Shown here piece by piece: positions 13,703 through 25,929 of a stretch of 64,000 nucleotides of DNA (position 1 is the stretch's first letter; every line of letters begins with the position of its first letter). Origin of the DNA: Triops longicaudatus (taxonomy: Eukaryota; Arthropoda; Branchiopoda; Notostraca; Triopsidae). The translations under genes and the position numbers were made by a program. The stretch spans positions 28,675 through 92,674 of the forward strand of contig JAGQDJ010000197.1 of NCBI GenBank assembly GCA_022885665.1. The letters are read 5' to 3'. The notes beneath the pieces were generated by a model that had not been told where the DNA came from, made no database searches, and saw only the letters and a list, made by a program, of their open reading frames with translations.

Positions 13703-16700
13703 TCACCTCCCTCCGCCACCTCCGGGGCCGTCTTTCTTGTAATCCAAGCCGGAATGCGCGCCTGGAGGCAAAGACAACGGTGGCAAGCCAAGATCCATGC
13801 GGGAAGAAGCCACCATGGGAGGCGTACCCCCAGCGCCTGGTAATCCGCCCGGGGGTCCTCTACCGAGGCTGTTCATGTAAAAAGACGGGTGAAACATGGC
13901 GCTGGTGGAATGCGGGGGAGGATACATGCCGGCTACGCCAACTCCCAGGGGTGGCATGCCTAAAGCGGGGTTCGGAGGGCGGGGCACTTGCGAGGAAGGG
14001 GGCGGACTGTTCCTTTTAGCAAAGGAAGGGTACATGGAGGGTAAGAAGTTCGCTGTGGGCGGCGGAGGGGCCGGGGGGTAGGCCATTGAGGTAGGCGGGT
14101 AAAGCCCGCCCACGAAACTGTCCCGGTACAGGTACTGGGCGGCCGTGGGAAGGCTCGGAGGGAGGGTGTTGAGTCGAAGCCACTCCCTCTCGCGGTCTAG
14201 GATGGTAGCTTCGTACGGGTTGTAGAAAGAAGGCGGTAGAGGGAGTCTGACTGGGTAGTTGAGTGGTGACGGTGGTGGGCCGGCGGCTGTGGGCGGGTAA
14301 GGTGACGGAGAGGGGTACAAGGGGTTCAGGAAGGGTGGACCCAAGGCTTGGGACACAGCGACAGCGCTTTGATGGGCTTTAACCAAGGCGGCTGCCGAGG
14401 CGGTAGGCGGTCGCTCGTGGTCGGAACGCCCGCGTTCCGCCACGTGGCTGTTGGTACTCGGCCCATTCAGACTGCTGGTACGACCCACTAGGGGCGACCG
14501 CGAGGCGTCTCTTCGTCGCTCTTTCTCTTGTTCGCGTTCCTTCTCTTCTGCTCGGCGCCGCTCTTCCCGCCTTTCGCGCTCTCGTTCGCGTTCTTCTTCG
14601 CGTTTGCGCTCCCGTTCTCGCTCTCTTTCCCGCTCCCGTTCGCGTTCTCTTTCACGCTCCCGCTCTCGTTCCCTTTCGCGTTCCCGCTCTTTTTCTCGTC
14701 GTTCCTTGGAAGCATGGCTGACATCGTTCACTTTGGGCGTCAAAGCAGCCAAACTGTGGTGCACAGATGAGGAAGAGGAGGCGGAGACCGCTGCAACCAT
14801 TGATGAAGTGGACGGTGGCCACGGAGAGGGACCTGGGGTGGGTGGTGGGCCTAAGCCAGGGCCAAACGTGGGTGGTCCTCGAGGTACTCTGCAAAGAAGA
14901 GAGAAAAAAAGTAAGTACACAGGAATCAATGGCGTTGTTGGAGATATGGAATCCTTAACAAGGTTTCGTACAGCCATTCCTATCTGACTACTTCCCTCTG
15001 TCATACATTAACTCACATTTACCTTCTCTTCCTTGTCTTTTTTTTACCTTGCCTTCCTCTAAATACAGTAGTAAACGTAGACGAAAAGAAGAATGCACTA
15101 GAAAGCATATTCCCTTGAAATTCGAAAGGAAATCATTTTAAATTAAATACTTTTAGTTATGCAGTGCTTTGAAAACACATTTCGGTTCGTTTTGCGCGGC
15201 TTTTGACGTTACTTAAATTAGCGACTGACGGAGAGATTGGTCTTTTGCTCTCACCTACCACCAGTTATCCCACACGTAACTGAAGGTCCCTTGCAAAACT
15301 TACACGGTTTGTGTAGTAACGAAAAAAACTTTCAAACTTTCACCTAGTATAGCAATAATTACATTTATCTAGTACAGTAAAATAACCTTGTTTATACAAA
15401 GGTCTCACACTTAATTGAATACCGGTTATTTGAATAACCCACAAAAGTGAACTAAAGACTGACGGTCCCGTTTTAATTCTATTTAATTCAACGTAAACTT
15501 ATTTCCTTTTACTAAAATAGTGGATAATTGAATACTTCGCTTTTCTGAAAAAAAAAATAAAGCCTTGCCGTATATCTTACAACGTTGAATTAATTCTGCT
15601 AAATGAATACGGATCTTTCGTATGACATGAAAAAGCTACAACTCCTAGGAAACGCTTGAAAGGTCTTATGTTAAAAAAGCTTAAACCTTTCCCCATCGTC
15701 TTTGACCTTTCACCGTTGACGACACACCAATGACATTCCGCACCATAACTTCGTAACTAAAAATCGCGCTTGCACTTTCACTTTTTCTTACGTTTACGTC
15801 GGATCGAAGGTTCTACGATGTTTTATATGGCATACTAGAAATATGCTAAACTTATTCTACAAAAAATTCTGCAATGTACTAAAAATTTACTAAATTCTGC
15901 AATGTACTAAAAATACAGACTAACCTGTTCCAAAGATCCGTTGCAGGAGTATGTGGAGGTGCAGGCAAGGAAGGTAAAGGCGGCGCTAGAGTGAGATCCC
16001 GTCCAGCGGGACCCAACACTGACGAATAAGGACTCGGAAATCGAGGCGCTGTAAAGAAACGTAAGAAGGACTTATAGAGGACAAACAAATTTACGACTTT
16101 GAAAATGATGATTTGAAAATACATTTTATGAGTAAGTGTTAGATTAAGCAAACATTTATTTAAAATTTATTTTTAAAAAATCTCACCTAACGGTGAAGGC
16201 GACGGGGTTAGGAATGACGGTGTATGGTTCAAACCTGGCGGCCCGGAGAAGGGTGAGAAAGGGTGAGGTGGCGGTCCCGTAGCGGAGGAAGCTTGACTGG
16301 GCAGCGATGACGATGCTGGTGCTACGGAAGGACCACTTCCAGGGAAGTGTGGCAAGGAGGCAGAAGGTACTGGGACAGGTAGAGTGCTCCGGGCTGCGGC
16401 CACTGCTTTGGCCTCCTTTTGTTGATTATTATAGATTTCCCATGCAATCCGCACGTGCATCGCATTCCAGCGACCCGCTTTCTTGGTAGGCGGCTGCTGA
16501 AGCTGAGTTGGTGGCGCAAAGGGAGTAATACCACTCAGCGTGGGCGCTGCTGCTGCTGGGGGGAAATGGGGATGACTAAGAGAAGGAGGAGGAGGGCCAA
16601 GATTCGTACGGTAGAACGGTGACGGTTCCAAGGGGCCACCCAACTTGGAGGGAAACGATAGCGGATTGGGAGGCACGGGCGTCGGTCCACTGGAGAAACT

Positions 16701-16910
16701 AGCTGCTGGCGTCCGTTCTTGTGCTGAGGCCAGAAACCGTGAATCTAGTTCACGTCTTAAGAAATCTGCTGAGGAACCTGACGAAAAAAAAAATACGTTT
16801 CGTTCTCAGCTCTAACAGAATATTCCATAACATAAATAAATAAATAAAATAGACGAATAAGTTAGAAATACGAAATTATAAAACGCTGCAACATATTATA
16901 ACAATAATAA

Positions 16911-16942
<32 letters not shown>

Positions 16943-19900
16943 TACATCAAAATAAAAAATCAGATGCGCAAAAGAGTATGGAATGGACTAAAAATGAAAA
17001 AAGGAAGTTAAACTTAAATTAAAACTCGTGATAACAATTTAGGATAAAGTAAAACTGAAATGTAATTAAACGGTAAACTGAAATTACAAATCAATATAAA
17101 TAAAGATAAAGTACAAATAAATTATTTCTAACAATCAAATAGCGTTACAGAAACTAAGCAAAAGATGGAACGAGAAAGAAAAATTGCAAAAATGTGTCTA
17201 AAAAAAACGCACCTGGTAAATAGTGATCCGGTAAGGGAGGAACCGGAGGAGGGGCAAAGAGTGAGGGAGGGGGCGGTAACACATGAGGACTGGTTTTGGC
17301 CAGTGTCGTCGGTGGTGGAACGGACAAACTCGGAGATGGCGCCCGTATGGAATTGGCTAAAGGTGCTGGTGACCGTTTTCCCTTGGCGGCCACACCACTG
17401 AAGTTCATTAGCGGCGCAGAGCTGACCGGTGGACCTGGCTGAGACACCAACGGCGGCGGTGGTAAAGACACCCGGTAGGAAGAGGTCACAGGGTAATTTA
17501 ACGGCAAGGACGAGCTGGTAAGTGTACTGCATGTTGCAGTTACCGATACCGAGAGCGGCACATGCATACCATGGCTATTGCTTGCAAGTGGTACGCTTTG
17601 CGGCAGAGGACTATTTGACTTCCGGTTGAGACTACCAAAAAAAAAAAAAAAACGCGAAGAGTTAATCACGTAAAGAAATCAAACCTTTATAAAGCTTCGA
17701 TAAGTCCTTATAGACTTGTTTTAACAATTTTATCATATTAAACCAATTTTAACTTTGAGTAGCAGGTAGTTAAACAATTCGTATGACTAATAAAGTATTG
17801 TGCTTAAATACACTTTTATAATGTTGATAGTCCTTTATTTAATTACCTATAATCCCTGGGAGGACTCCGTGCATTCGACCGTGGTGACGACGCCAACCTT
17901 CGATCTACAACACAATCGTTTCAGTCTCACGAACTTAAAAAGTCTCGTTTTTTCTAAAAAAAAAAATACCTTGTGCATGCGAGGCATGGGGTATGACTGA
18001 AGAGACGGTAGACGGTGATTGTGGTACCGGTGATCCACCAATGGAATTGTTGAGTGCCGTGAGTCCACTGTACCATGGAGGCAACGACGAGGACGAAGGC
18101 GTGGACACAGGATTTCCGGTAGGAATGCCACTCCCACTGCTGCTGGAGTGGTACAAGGGCGAGTTACTGGGCATTGCTCTGCTACTTGACGACGTTGGCG
18201 CCCCGAACTGTGGCTAAAGTAAATGAAAGAAAAAAAAAATAAGATAAAGATGGAACAAAAAAGAAGTTAATCAACACTAAGAAACAAACTCTTCTAATGA
18301 ATGTAAGAATTTTAATGCTGAATTTAACGAGTTTGTAATTTTAAAAAAGCGCACTAAAGATGTGACAGCGTGAGGGGAGAAGAACAAGATTTACTTCTGC
18401 TTTCACAGCGGCCAAATTGGGTTGACCGGGTATGAAACTGGATTGGTTCGCAATCGAGTAGTGCGAGGAGGGCGGGACTGTACTGGCTTGCGAGTACAGT
18501 GAAGGAGGGTAGGGTGGGTACGAGAGGGGGTAACTGTACAAGTTGGTGTGTCCCGAAGATGACGAAGGCAAGGAGACGGACGCGGACGAAGCAGCGGGGC
18601 TTACGGTATTTAAATACGGCGCCCAATGTGTCGGCGCCTCGGGAGCCATGTTAACTGGCCCAGAGGCGGCGGTACTAGTTACAGCCAAACCTTTTGGGTG
18701 CGGGGGAGGTACCAATGGCGGTCGCACCAGGGGCGGACCTCTAGAAGCTGACGCCGGTCGAGGAGAGGGCGAGGGGGATGGCGCTGGCGGATTGCTAACC
18801 GGCAAACGAGGCGACGGAGCAGGTGGAGCCGGTACCGGTGCTTCCACTCCTTGACATTCAGGTAATCGTGGTCCGTTCTGATACAAGAGAGCAATAAAAT
18901 AGATAAAATACACAATGAGAAAAAAGAGAAAACAATAAGAAGCAAAAGAGGTACAAAACAGAAAAAGTAAAGGAAAAAAGTACCGAAAATAGAAAATAAC
19001 ATTTGCAATGGATAGTAAAAAAAAAGGAAAAATATTAGGAAAATAAAAAAAAAAAGAAATATAATAAAGTACTTGTAACGCAGGGGCGACGGCAGTACCG
19101 GGCCTGGGACTGGCCATACTTGCCCGGGAGAGCGACTGTGGTGTAGTGTTGCCATTGAGGATTTCGGCAGGACTGGGTGCTGATGAGATGACCGGCGGTA
19201 CTAGAATAGGGTTCGGTGACTCTCTGCTTTTAACCACTGTTTCAGGAGTTGTAACGATTTCCCGTGAACCAGGACCAGTACTATTGCTTGCATGAGTCGT
19301 ACTGATGCTGTTATTGGGGCTCGAACTATTGTTGGCGATCGGAGCGACCGCGACGGTAGGGGCGGTGGTTGTAGGCGGGATCGGGGGCGGGTTGTTAGTG
19401 GGAAGTAAAGATGGTCGGGGATTGGACGGTGGTCGCTCGCCATCTTCACTCTCGCTATCACAGACATATCCTCCGCACGAACTGCTCTGCCGACTCGCAT
19501 CGCTCAGCCGATCCGAAGACGCGCCTCGTATTTCCCGCGCCGTTTCCGAAATCACGTTCCGGTTCTAAAAAAGAAAATAAACAGTTCAAAGACACGTTCT
19601 GAGCATACAAAAGGGGAAAGTAAAATTCCTCCCATTGAGTGAAGAACGTTACAGCTTTGGTGCTATTCCTTCATTTTGTTGCTTTTTTTATAAGCGACAC
19701 TTAACCTTTAGTAAAAGCGTACTTCGGTAAAGTGCAGCCGTTTTACAGCTACAGTTATTAGCTTGAAGACCTATCTTAACCCTGTTAACTTTCATTGTAC
19801 TATTGTACGTCTACAGGAGTAATTTTTTCCCGCTATTTAATCGTAGTATAGCAAACTCCTTTGTTTGGAAAACGAAAGAGAATGGAACTTCACTGAGAAG

Positions 19901-22414
19901 CAACGAAATTAGGAAACAGTATTTTTATTGTGAGAAAATGTTGTCTCAACGTTTGTTAAGATGGTAAACGAAATTAAAAGCACGCAGGGAGATTTCCTGG
20001 ACATATGTAAGAGAGAAAAAGAGCAATATCCGGAGCTAAGATCCTTTGAAACTTTTATTTTCTTTCGGAAGCGAAGATTAATCTTTTAAAATTATTACAA
20101 TGCACATTAAGATACTGAACACATAATAATTATACGGCGTGAATCTGATAACATAAATACTTTTAAAATCGTTTTTCTTACTCGAAGGTAAACTATTTTC
20201 AGGTAGTCACTCAACTACGTTGAACCCAAAAGATATTAGCGATTTCCACTACCAAACGGATATATTTTGTTGAGATCCTCTATCTTGCTTCAACCTGTCG
20301 AACGTCAGCAAGTATCCGACTTTGAGAAATACACCGTCGGTTACTTACAGCACTGCGTTTTGTTATTATTTTTTAAAAAAATATTTTTTTTTTTATTTAC
20401 ATATAGCCTAAAAATAGGATTTTACCATGTTGGATATCTGGCGTTCTTTACGGATTAACTCAATAGTACAAACCAAAAGACTACGCAAAACGGCCAATGA
20501 AACTAGTGCGGTACAATTTCGTTATAAGCGTCACAAATAGCAACATTAGATTGACTGAATGTCTTTAATTTAGTCTCAACAATTCTGGCTACAACCGACG
20601 ACCGAAAATCATACGTATTCCGTTCAATGTTTCGATTAATAATGCTGACATAACTGCCCGCGATTCCCTATAATTTCATTATTGTTGTGTAATTGCATCG
20701 CATGCATGTTTACAACCAGTGTAAATCACGCAATTCTTCACGTCTACATTTAAAAAGATCGTATAGATATTCCTGAGCTAGAGAAAAAAAGCTTCCTCTG
20801 TTCTTTGATGTTTTTCCAGATGGTCAAATTTATGGTTACCTTTTCTCTAGAGCTTATCACAAAAATAGCTTTCACAATTTTCTAATCGAAGTCCTCTTCC
20901 ACTAATCCACTTCAACAGAGAGTATGTTAATTATCTAAAACAAGAATACAGTCATCAGTGCGTACAGTCATCAACTTTCTGAAAACCTTTCCACGAAACT
21001 ATCCCGGAACTATCAAGAACGCTATGAGTCTGAGACCGTGAAACACAAATTTTTTTACTAAATGCTCAAAAATAATAATCACAGGAAAAGAAGAGTAACT
21101 ATGAGTCCGACTCATCAACACTCAATCCATCCCTGTCATCTACATAAACACCGAAAGGCGGATTGGCACCTTTTGAACACTTATAAACTAACAATAAACT
21201 TATTCAAACAAATGACTGCACGAATGAAGGGAATGGAACATTTCCAACACCTTAAAACAAACACAAATTAAACAATAGGGATGTAGATCTTTAAACAGGT
21301 ACTATACTATCTTTTCCCCCCATGATTCACGCTATTCTAAAAAGCCCTCTGACTATGGGTTATTAAACTACCGCGAAATGGAAAACTTTAGTAATCTACA
21401 CCAACAGGTAAGGATATATCGTTGTTCAGGATCAGTGTTTAATGAAAAGATTTATTGAAAAGATTACCGGAAAGTTCTAGTAAGGTGCCCTAAGCCAGTT
21501 TCCATACTCACGAAAAGATTTTTACTGGTTTACCACTGTCCTAGCCAAATGCGTCACTGACTGGAAACAGATTCAACAATTGTTCCATAACAATCAAAAC
21601 ATACGATGATACCACGTCAAGTAGCACCTCAATAATTCTTACGTTTGGCACTATTTAACTATGCTATATCACAGTAGAAAGTGTACTAAACGTATTATGC
21701 ATCAGGTGAAGCCATCAGACAACGGTTCACATTTTACGATACACTGGATTACGATAGAGCTCCTCAGAAGGCCATTTCGCATAACAGCTATACACACTAC
21801 CTAGCCCGTCAATTCCTAATTCTTTTAAACTCCCTTGTGGTTTTCAGGGACAAGCATGTCGCTTGCAGGCCTACGTGTACTCGTAATAAATAGACAGTTT
21901 ACTTTGATAGAGCCGTTGCGGTTGATTCGCGGTCGGTTTCGGAGTTTATCCGTATTCTTCTCGCCTTTAATTTTCGCATTCACGTTCCCGTCCAGCAAGG
22001 CATGGTTTTTCATCGAAGGGACCATGAACGTGTAGGGATCCGGCAATCTTAACGTCTTCTCTGCGTACTTGGACACCGCCTACGTAAAAATATCCCATGA
22101 AAACAGCTCCCTCATCACCTTCTTTCTCCCCTTCGATTATCTGTTCTTCGTTTTCTGTGTACCTCCAAGTCTTCATAGGAAGTAAAAGACTGAATGGCGA
22201 ATCCGTCAATGACATCTTCATCGTAGATGGGTTCTTTATGCCGCTTTTTACGAGGGCGGGGCCGGACAGGTTTGTTGGTGGGACTGGGCCCTTCCTCTTC
22301 CCCACTTTCGTCTTCCATGCGCGGAACAGCTGGACAAAATTTCTTGCCCTTGCTCTTGGGTTTGGGGCGTGGCCAGTCGCTGCCTGAAGGCGGCAGCGGA
22401 GTTTGGGCCTGCAT
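13703..22414 (-). CDS. AUTS2/FBRSL1 family protein (tay bridge homologue), complete
   Basis: Nuclear protein of the AUTS2 family, linked in vertebrates to a variant PRC1 complex with p300 and to neural development. Minus-strand exons: 22414-22163, 22079-21903, 19564-19073, 18877-18395, 18213-17970, 17904-17847, 17631-17213, 16777-16187, 16048-15925 and 14888-13703. They total 4026 nt, 1341 residues, close to human AUTS2 (1259). Diagnostic matches: DEDVIDGFAIQSFTSYEDLE near residues 66-84; SADFLRRELDSRFLAS; GRWNAMHVRIAWEIYNNQQK, the most conserved family block; and LWNRV at the last junction. The rest is Pro/Ser-rich, with an RE-repeat tract in the last exon. Start ATG 22414 has an in-frame TAA a few codons upstream. 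The 58-nt exon at 17847-17904 is needed to keep phase. Intron 2 (19565-21902, 2.3 kb) holds nothing recognised. Confidence 0.93.
14516..14708 (-). repeat. Arg-Glu repeat tract in AUTS2 homologue
   Basis: The last exon encodes a long run of alternating Arg and Glu (with Lys) from near-regular GAR-CGN codon pairs, so the minus strand is almost all purine-rich hexamers. AUTS2 proteins of vertebrates also carry charged KERE-type stretches here. The regularity leaves several other frames open, which produces spurious ORFs. Confidence 0.9.
15375..15470. mobile_element. Possible pogo/Tigger-like DNA transposon relic
   Basis: In an AUTS2 intron, a TA dinucleotide is followed by CAGTAAAATAACCTTGTTTA and then AAGGTCTCAC, TTAATTGAATA and GGTTATTTGAATAACC. 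This recalls the termini of pogo/Tigger elements, which insert at TA. I did not find the matching second end. The call rests on pattern memory only. Confidence 0.3.
16903..16939. repeat. (AAT)n microsatellite
   Basis: An almost uninterrupted run of AAT/ATA triplets lies in the AUTS2 intron between exons 7 and 8. Confidence 0.9.
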
Positions 22415-23818
22415 GCAAGCCGCAGCTTACAGGGGAAATAGGGCGGACCAAAGGGGGCGTGGCGAAGCAACAACTGGCAACCAATCCTGACTAGGCTTTT
22501 CGGACAACCAAAGCATTAATCTCCTCCGCAGCCGACAGCACCGCCATCGCCGTTCTCATCCTGTTCAACGACAGCGATTTGTTAGTAAATGATGCTAGTA
22601 AAAGATTTCCGGGTACTTTAAAGCTTTACGTGTACTAATAAAACTTACCTAAACGTGTACAATCTCAAGAAAATAGCCAATTGACGCACACTAAATGGCA
22701 AGAATGCACCCCGAGACACACCGTAGGGTTACCAAGGGCCACTAACACAAAAACAAGATAAACTTGCCAACAATCCAAGCCTTTGGAGTCGGGGAGGCTG
22801 GGGAAAATCTGGTTCCAGTCTTAGCGCTTTCCTTTTGTTAGTAATTGTACGTCACAGGAGGGTGTAGCACGTCGCTCTTTCAATTGTTTTTGCAGTTCCA
22901 CGCTTTTGTTTATGGTGGGTTTATCTAAATCCAATGGCGGAGATACTTGGGTGATGTACTTCTATTGGTACGGCAGCGCCGCAGCAAGCACACACACATA
23001 CATACATACACAGGCTGTAGAGCTACCCTGGCTCCGTTTAGACAAAGACACTGACACGGAAACTGGCCCACATCTCGTGTTCCTTGGCTCCAACAATTCG
23101 TCCACCGTCTAACCTATCTTGGCGTTAATTAAAAACTCGCTCACAGGGTCATTAGGCAGCTCAAAATTGGTCAGGAATGCCCACTATTCTATCCTTTTCA
23201 TTCCAAAACGCGTTCTTTACTATATCGATTCCAAACGACTGAATCGATTACTCCAAGAATGATTTACTCATGATCGATACTTAACGTTTGTTTTGACCCG
23301 TCGTGCACCGAAAACACCTTCTGGAATTTGTGAAGTCATTTCGTGGGTAACTCCGGCTCGTTTTGGGTGACACTTCAGAAAGTAAGTTTGCGTTAATTCT
23401 AACCGATATGGGTTTGTGATTTCTTAAAATAAAAGTACTACAAGACCTGTTGAAGTAGTTTTCCCGGCTTACTAGTCTCATTCACATACTTTTACCGGTT
23501 TCCTTCGTTCTAATTTCTCGTCTTGGCCTATCGCGTGACGTAGCGATTGTCTTGCCCCGGGGGAAAAAGTGATTTCTTTCAGTGGAGAGAGCTTAGATTT
23601 TCCTGGAAGGGTAAACGTCGACGTCGGGGCCCACTCAGAGTACTTAAGGCGATCAACGATCTCTCAGTGTACGAGTCTGCGCTAGCGAAGGAATTTTGAA
23701 TCTCTCGTGAAGTCATCAGTGTTGGCCTGACTACTTTTAAGTAAAGTGGAAGAAATTGCTTTCTTTATCACTCTGTTATTGTTAATGCTATGTAATTTTG
23801 TGTAGACAAGCGAAAATC
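22415..23818. promoter_or_regulatory. Divergent intergenic region, AUTS2 homologue and PhnD-like gene
   Basis: These 1.4 kb separate the two head-to-head start codons. They contain a CA/TACA microsatellite near 22986-23013 and no recognised coding exon. Both 5' UTRs and promoters should lie here; no specific core promoter motif stood out. Confidence 0.5.
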
Positions 23819-25763
23819 ATGTCGTCGGAACAACTTCCTCTACGTGTAATCACTTACATGTGTCCATCCTTACCTGCCGAGTTGTTTGAGCTTATTACGA
23901 GTTACCTCGAGCATCAGCTCGGTCGTGAGACGATGCTCATCCAGGAAACGCGGTTCTCAGGCCCAGTCTCCGAGCGCGTTGATCCTTTCCGGAGCAATTT
24001 GGCGGAATTGGGTGAGCAAAACACCGAGAACGAAGCCGCTCCTTCCATAGCCGACGTCGGTGAGCTTTAAAAAAGCCAACGTGCTTTCTTTCGCATAGAA
24101 ATCTTCACATTTTCTTCAGTTTATCTCGTATAAAGGCCACGAAAGCCCCATCATTCCCTTTTCCACGCCTCTTTCACTTCTATCTACAACATTTGTATGG
24201 GCACAAACGAGAATCCTTCTAAAGTGGATGAGATGAGAATCTTGGGAAAATAGATATGTTGAAGCAAGTTCGGGGTTTTGGGTAAAACTGGCATGGACTT
24301 GGTTGTTTGCTTGCTTTGCAGTGTGCATCCTTTGTACACCGAGTAGTCTAGTGTCTATGGAAGGATTGGGAGTGAGCGTGTTTCTCCTGCACAGTCCATT
24401 TTTTCGCGGGAGTAAAATTATATTAATGTGTTTTTGTTAGCTTTCCTTACCACCTCGGGCTACCAAAAACTCAAGGAAGCCGCAAATACTCACTGGGAGT
24501 TGTTGCCTATCGGGGCGGTCCACCCTCACCCAAAGGGAGAAAGAGCTGGCTATTATGCTGACGTCATTATCCACTCGGATTCAAGGTATCCATTATACGA
24601 ACACTTAGAGCTTACGTTAACTATTTACGCCTTTGAGTAGTGAATCGCTTGTTTAGCTAAAGTATTTTGTAATTTTCTTTGAAGTTCGAAGTGTCATCAC
24701 GGGTCGTATGTTTCTATTTCAGTTTTATTTTCTTTCCCTCTCTTTGTGCTGATACACTGAATAGTTTAATTTTTCTCGTTGTGAAGTTACTTGTTTATTA
24801 AATTACGACCTTTTTTTAAAAAAAAAAGAAACTCGTCCAATGTACAATTTCGTCGTTCCTTCTAAATTATATATATTATCTGCTTTAAATTATATCTGCT
24901 TTCGATGAATGTCTATTTTTTCCCCCGGATTTTCGTTTTCAGCTTGGTAAGCTCGAAATAACATCAAGGAAAGCCGTGAGTCTGTCATAGGCGTCATAGG
25001 TTAGGGTACTCCTGCTACTCTTATAATTGTTTTAATTTTCCTCAGTTTTTCAGTTTGGTGAGTTGATATTTCATATTTTTTTTCTCTGCGCATTTGCTGT
25101 AGTCTTGTTTTTATGATATTGTAACTTGTTCAATTCTGTTTACATTTTATTAATGCCTTTGCGATTTTGGTAGGGAGCGTATTAAAGAATTTTTGGACTT
25201 GCGAGGATCAAAGCTGGCGTGCAACGATCGGTCTTCCATTAGCGGCCATTTGATGATCTTAAAGACTTTGCGCGACCATGGAGAAAATCCGTCCTTCTTC
25301 AGCAACGTCCTCGACTCGAAAACACACTTAGGGTCGGTTCAGATGGTGGCACTCAAGCAAGCCGACGTCGCTTCGGTGGATTCCAACGCTCTGGCCTTTG
25401 AGATGCAGCGCCAGCCTGAGTTATGTAAAGATATATTCATTTTTGATTCCTTGGGACCTTTGCCGCCCTATCCTATCATGGTTCGCTCCACTTTACCAGG
25501 TAAAGTGTGCTAAACGCGTTTGCGTGGTACGTTTGTTGGGTTTTGTTCACTAAATAACTCTTGTTGGGTTTCATTATGTAGACCAAGAAAAACGTGCAAT
25601 TCAGGATGCACTGCTCAATGTGCATAAATACCCTGAATGGGCGCCACGTTTTGCTGCCTTCCGAGTTCTCCGGTACGAGCACATAGATCCTTTAGTCTTC
25701 GAAATGGATAAGGAAGTACGTGACCTCGTCAAAGACATGGTTGGAGGCGTGCCGTACTATTAG
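23819..25763 (+). CDS. PhnD-like (phosphate/phosphonate substrate-binding fold) protein
   Basis: Exons 23819-24059, 24441-24585, 25174-25499 and 25582-25763 join in phase to 894 nt, 297 residues. The protein follows the type-2 periplasmic-binding fold of PhnD-like proteins end to end: LRVITYMCPSLPAELFELI at the N-terminus, ADVAFLTTSGYQKL at the exon 1/2 junction, DLRGSKLACNDRSSISGH in the middle, then DVASVDSNALAF and FDSLGPLPPYPIMVRS. Bacterial relatives bind phosphonate or phosphite for an ABC importer. Here there is no signal peptide or membrane segment, so a soluble intracellular protein is likely and the ligand is unknown. Four introns-exons blocks and unremarkable composition argue against bacterial contamination. 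The family call is secure, the function is not. Confidence 0.88.
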
Positions 25764-25897
25764 TCGTCCGTTTTTTCGCCCATTCCCAAGACCAGCAAAG
25801 CGTCTATAAATATTCCAGTTTCTCAAAGTGTAGTTTTTAATAGATTTAACGAAAGTTAAGAAAGCGGTGTTTTCGTGGGTGTTCGTATGGTTTCCCA

Positions 25898-25903
25898 TTT
25901 ATT
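25898..25903 (-). terminator. Poly(A) signal of importin-9
   Basis: AATAAA on the minus strand starts 26 nt after the importin-9 stop codon. No AATAAA was found for the plus-strand PhnD-like gene before this point, so the two convergent 3' UTRs probably overlap within the 166 bp between the stop codons. Confidence 0.55.
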
Positions 25904-25929
25904 GAGATATGTTATGAAAAGGAAGTTTA

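Noticed and set aside
13703..14888. Initial reading of the last AUTS2 exon as Atrophin/RERE because of the RE repeat and Pro-rich text
   Set aside because: Upstream exons in phase carry AUTS2-specific blocks (DGFAIQSFTSYEDLE, WNAMHVRIAWEIY, LWNR), which Atrophin lacks.
14451..14987. 178-codon plus-strand Arg/Ser-rich frame resembling an SR protein
   Set aside because: It is the antisense of the Arg-Glu repeat in the AUTS2 homologue; the RS pattern follows from the hexamer repeat.
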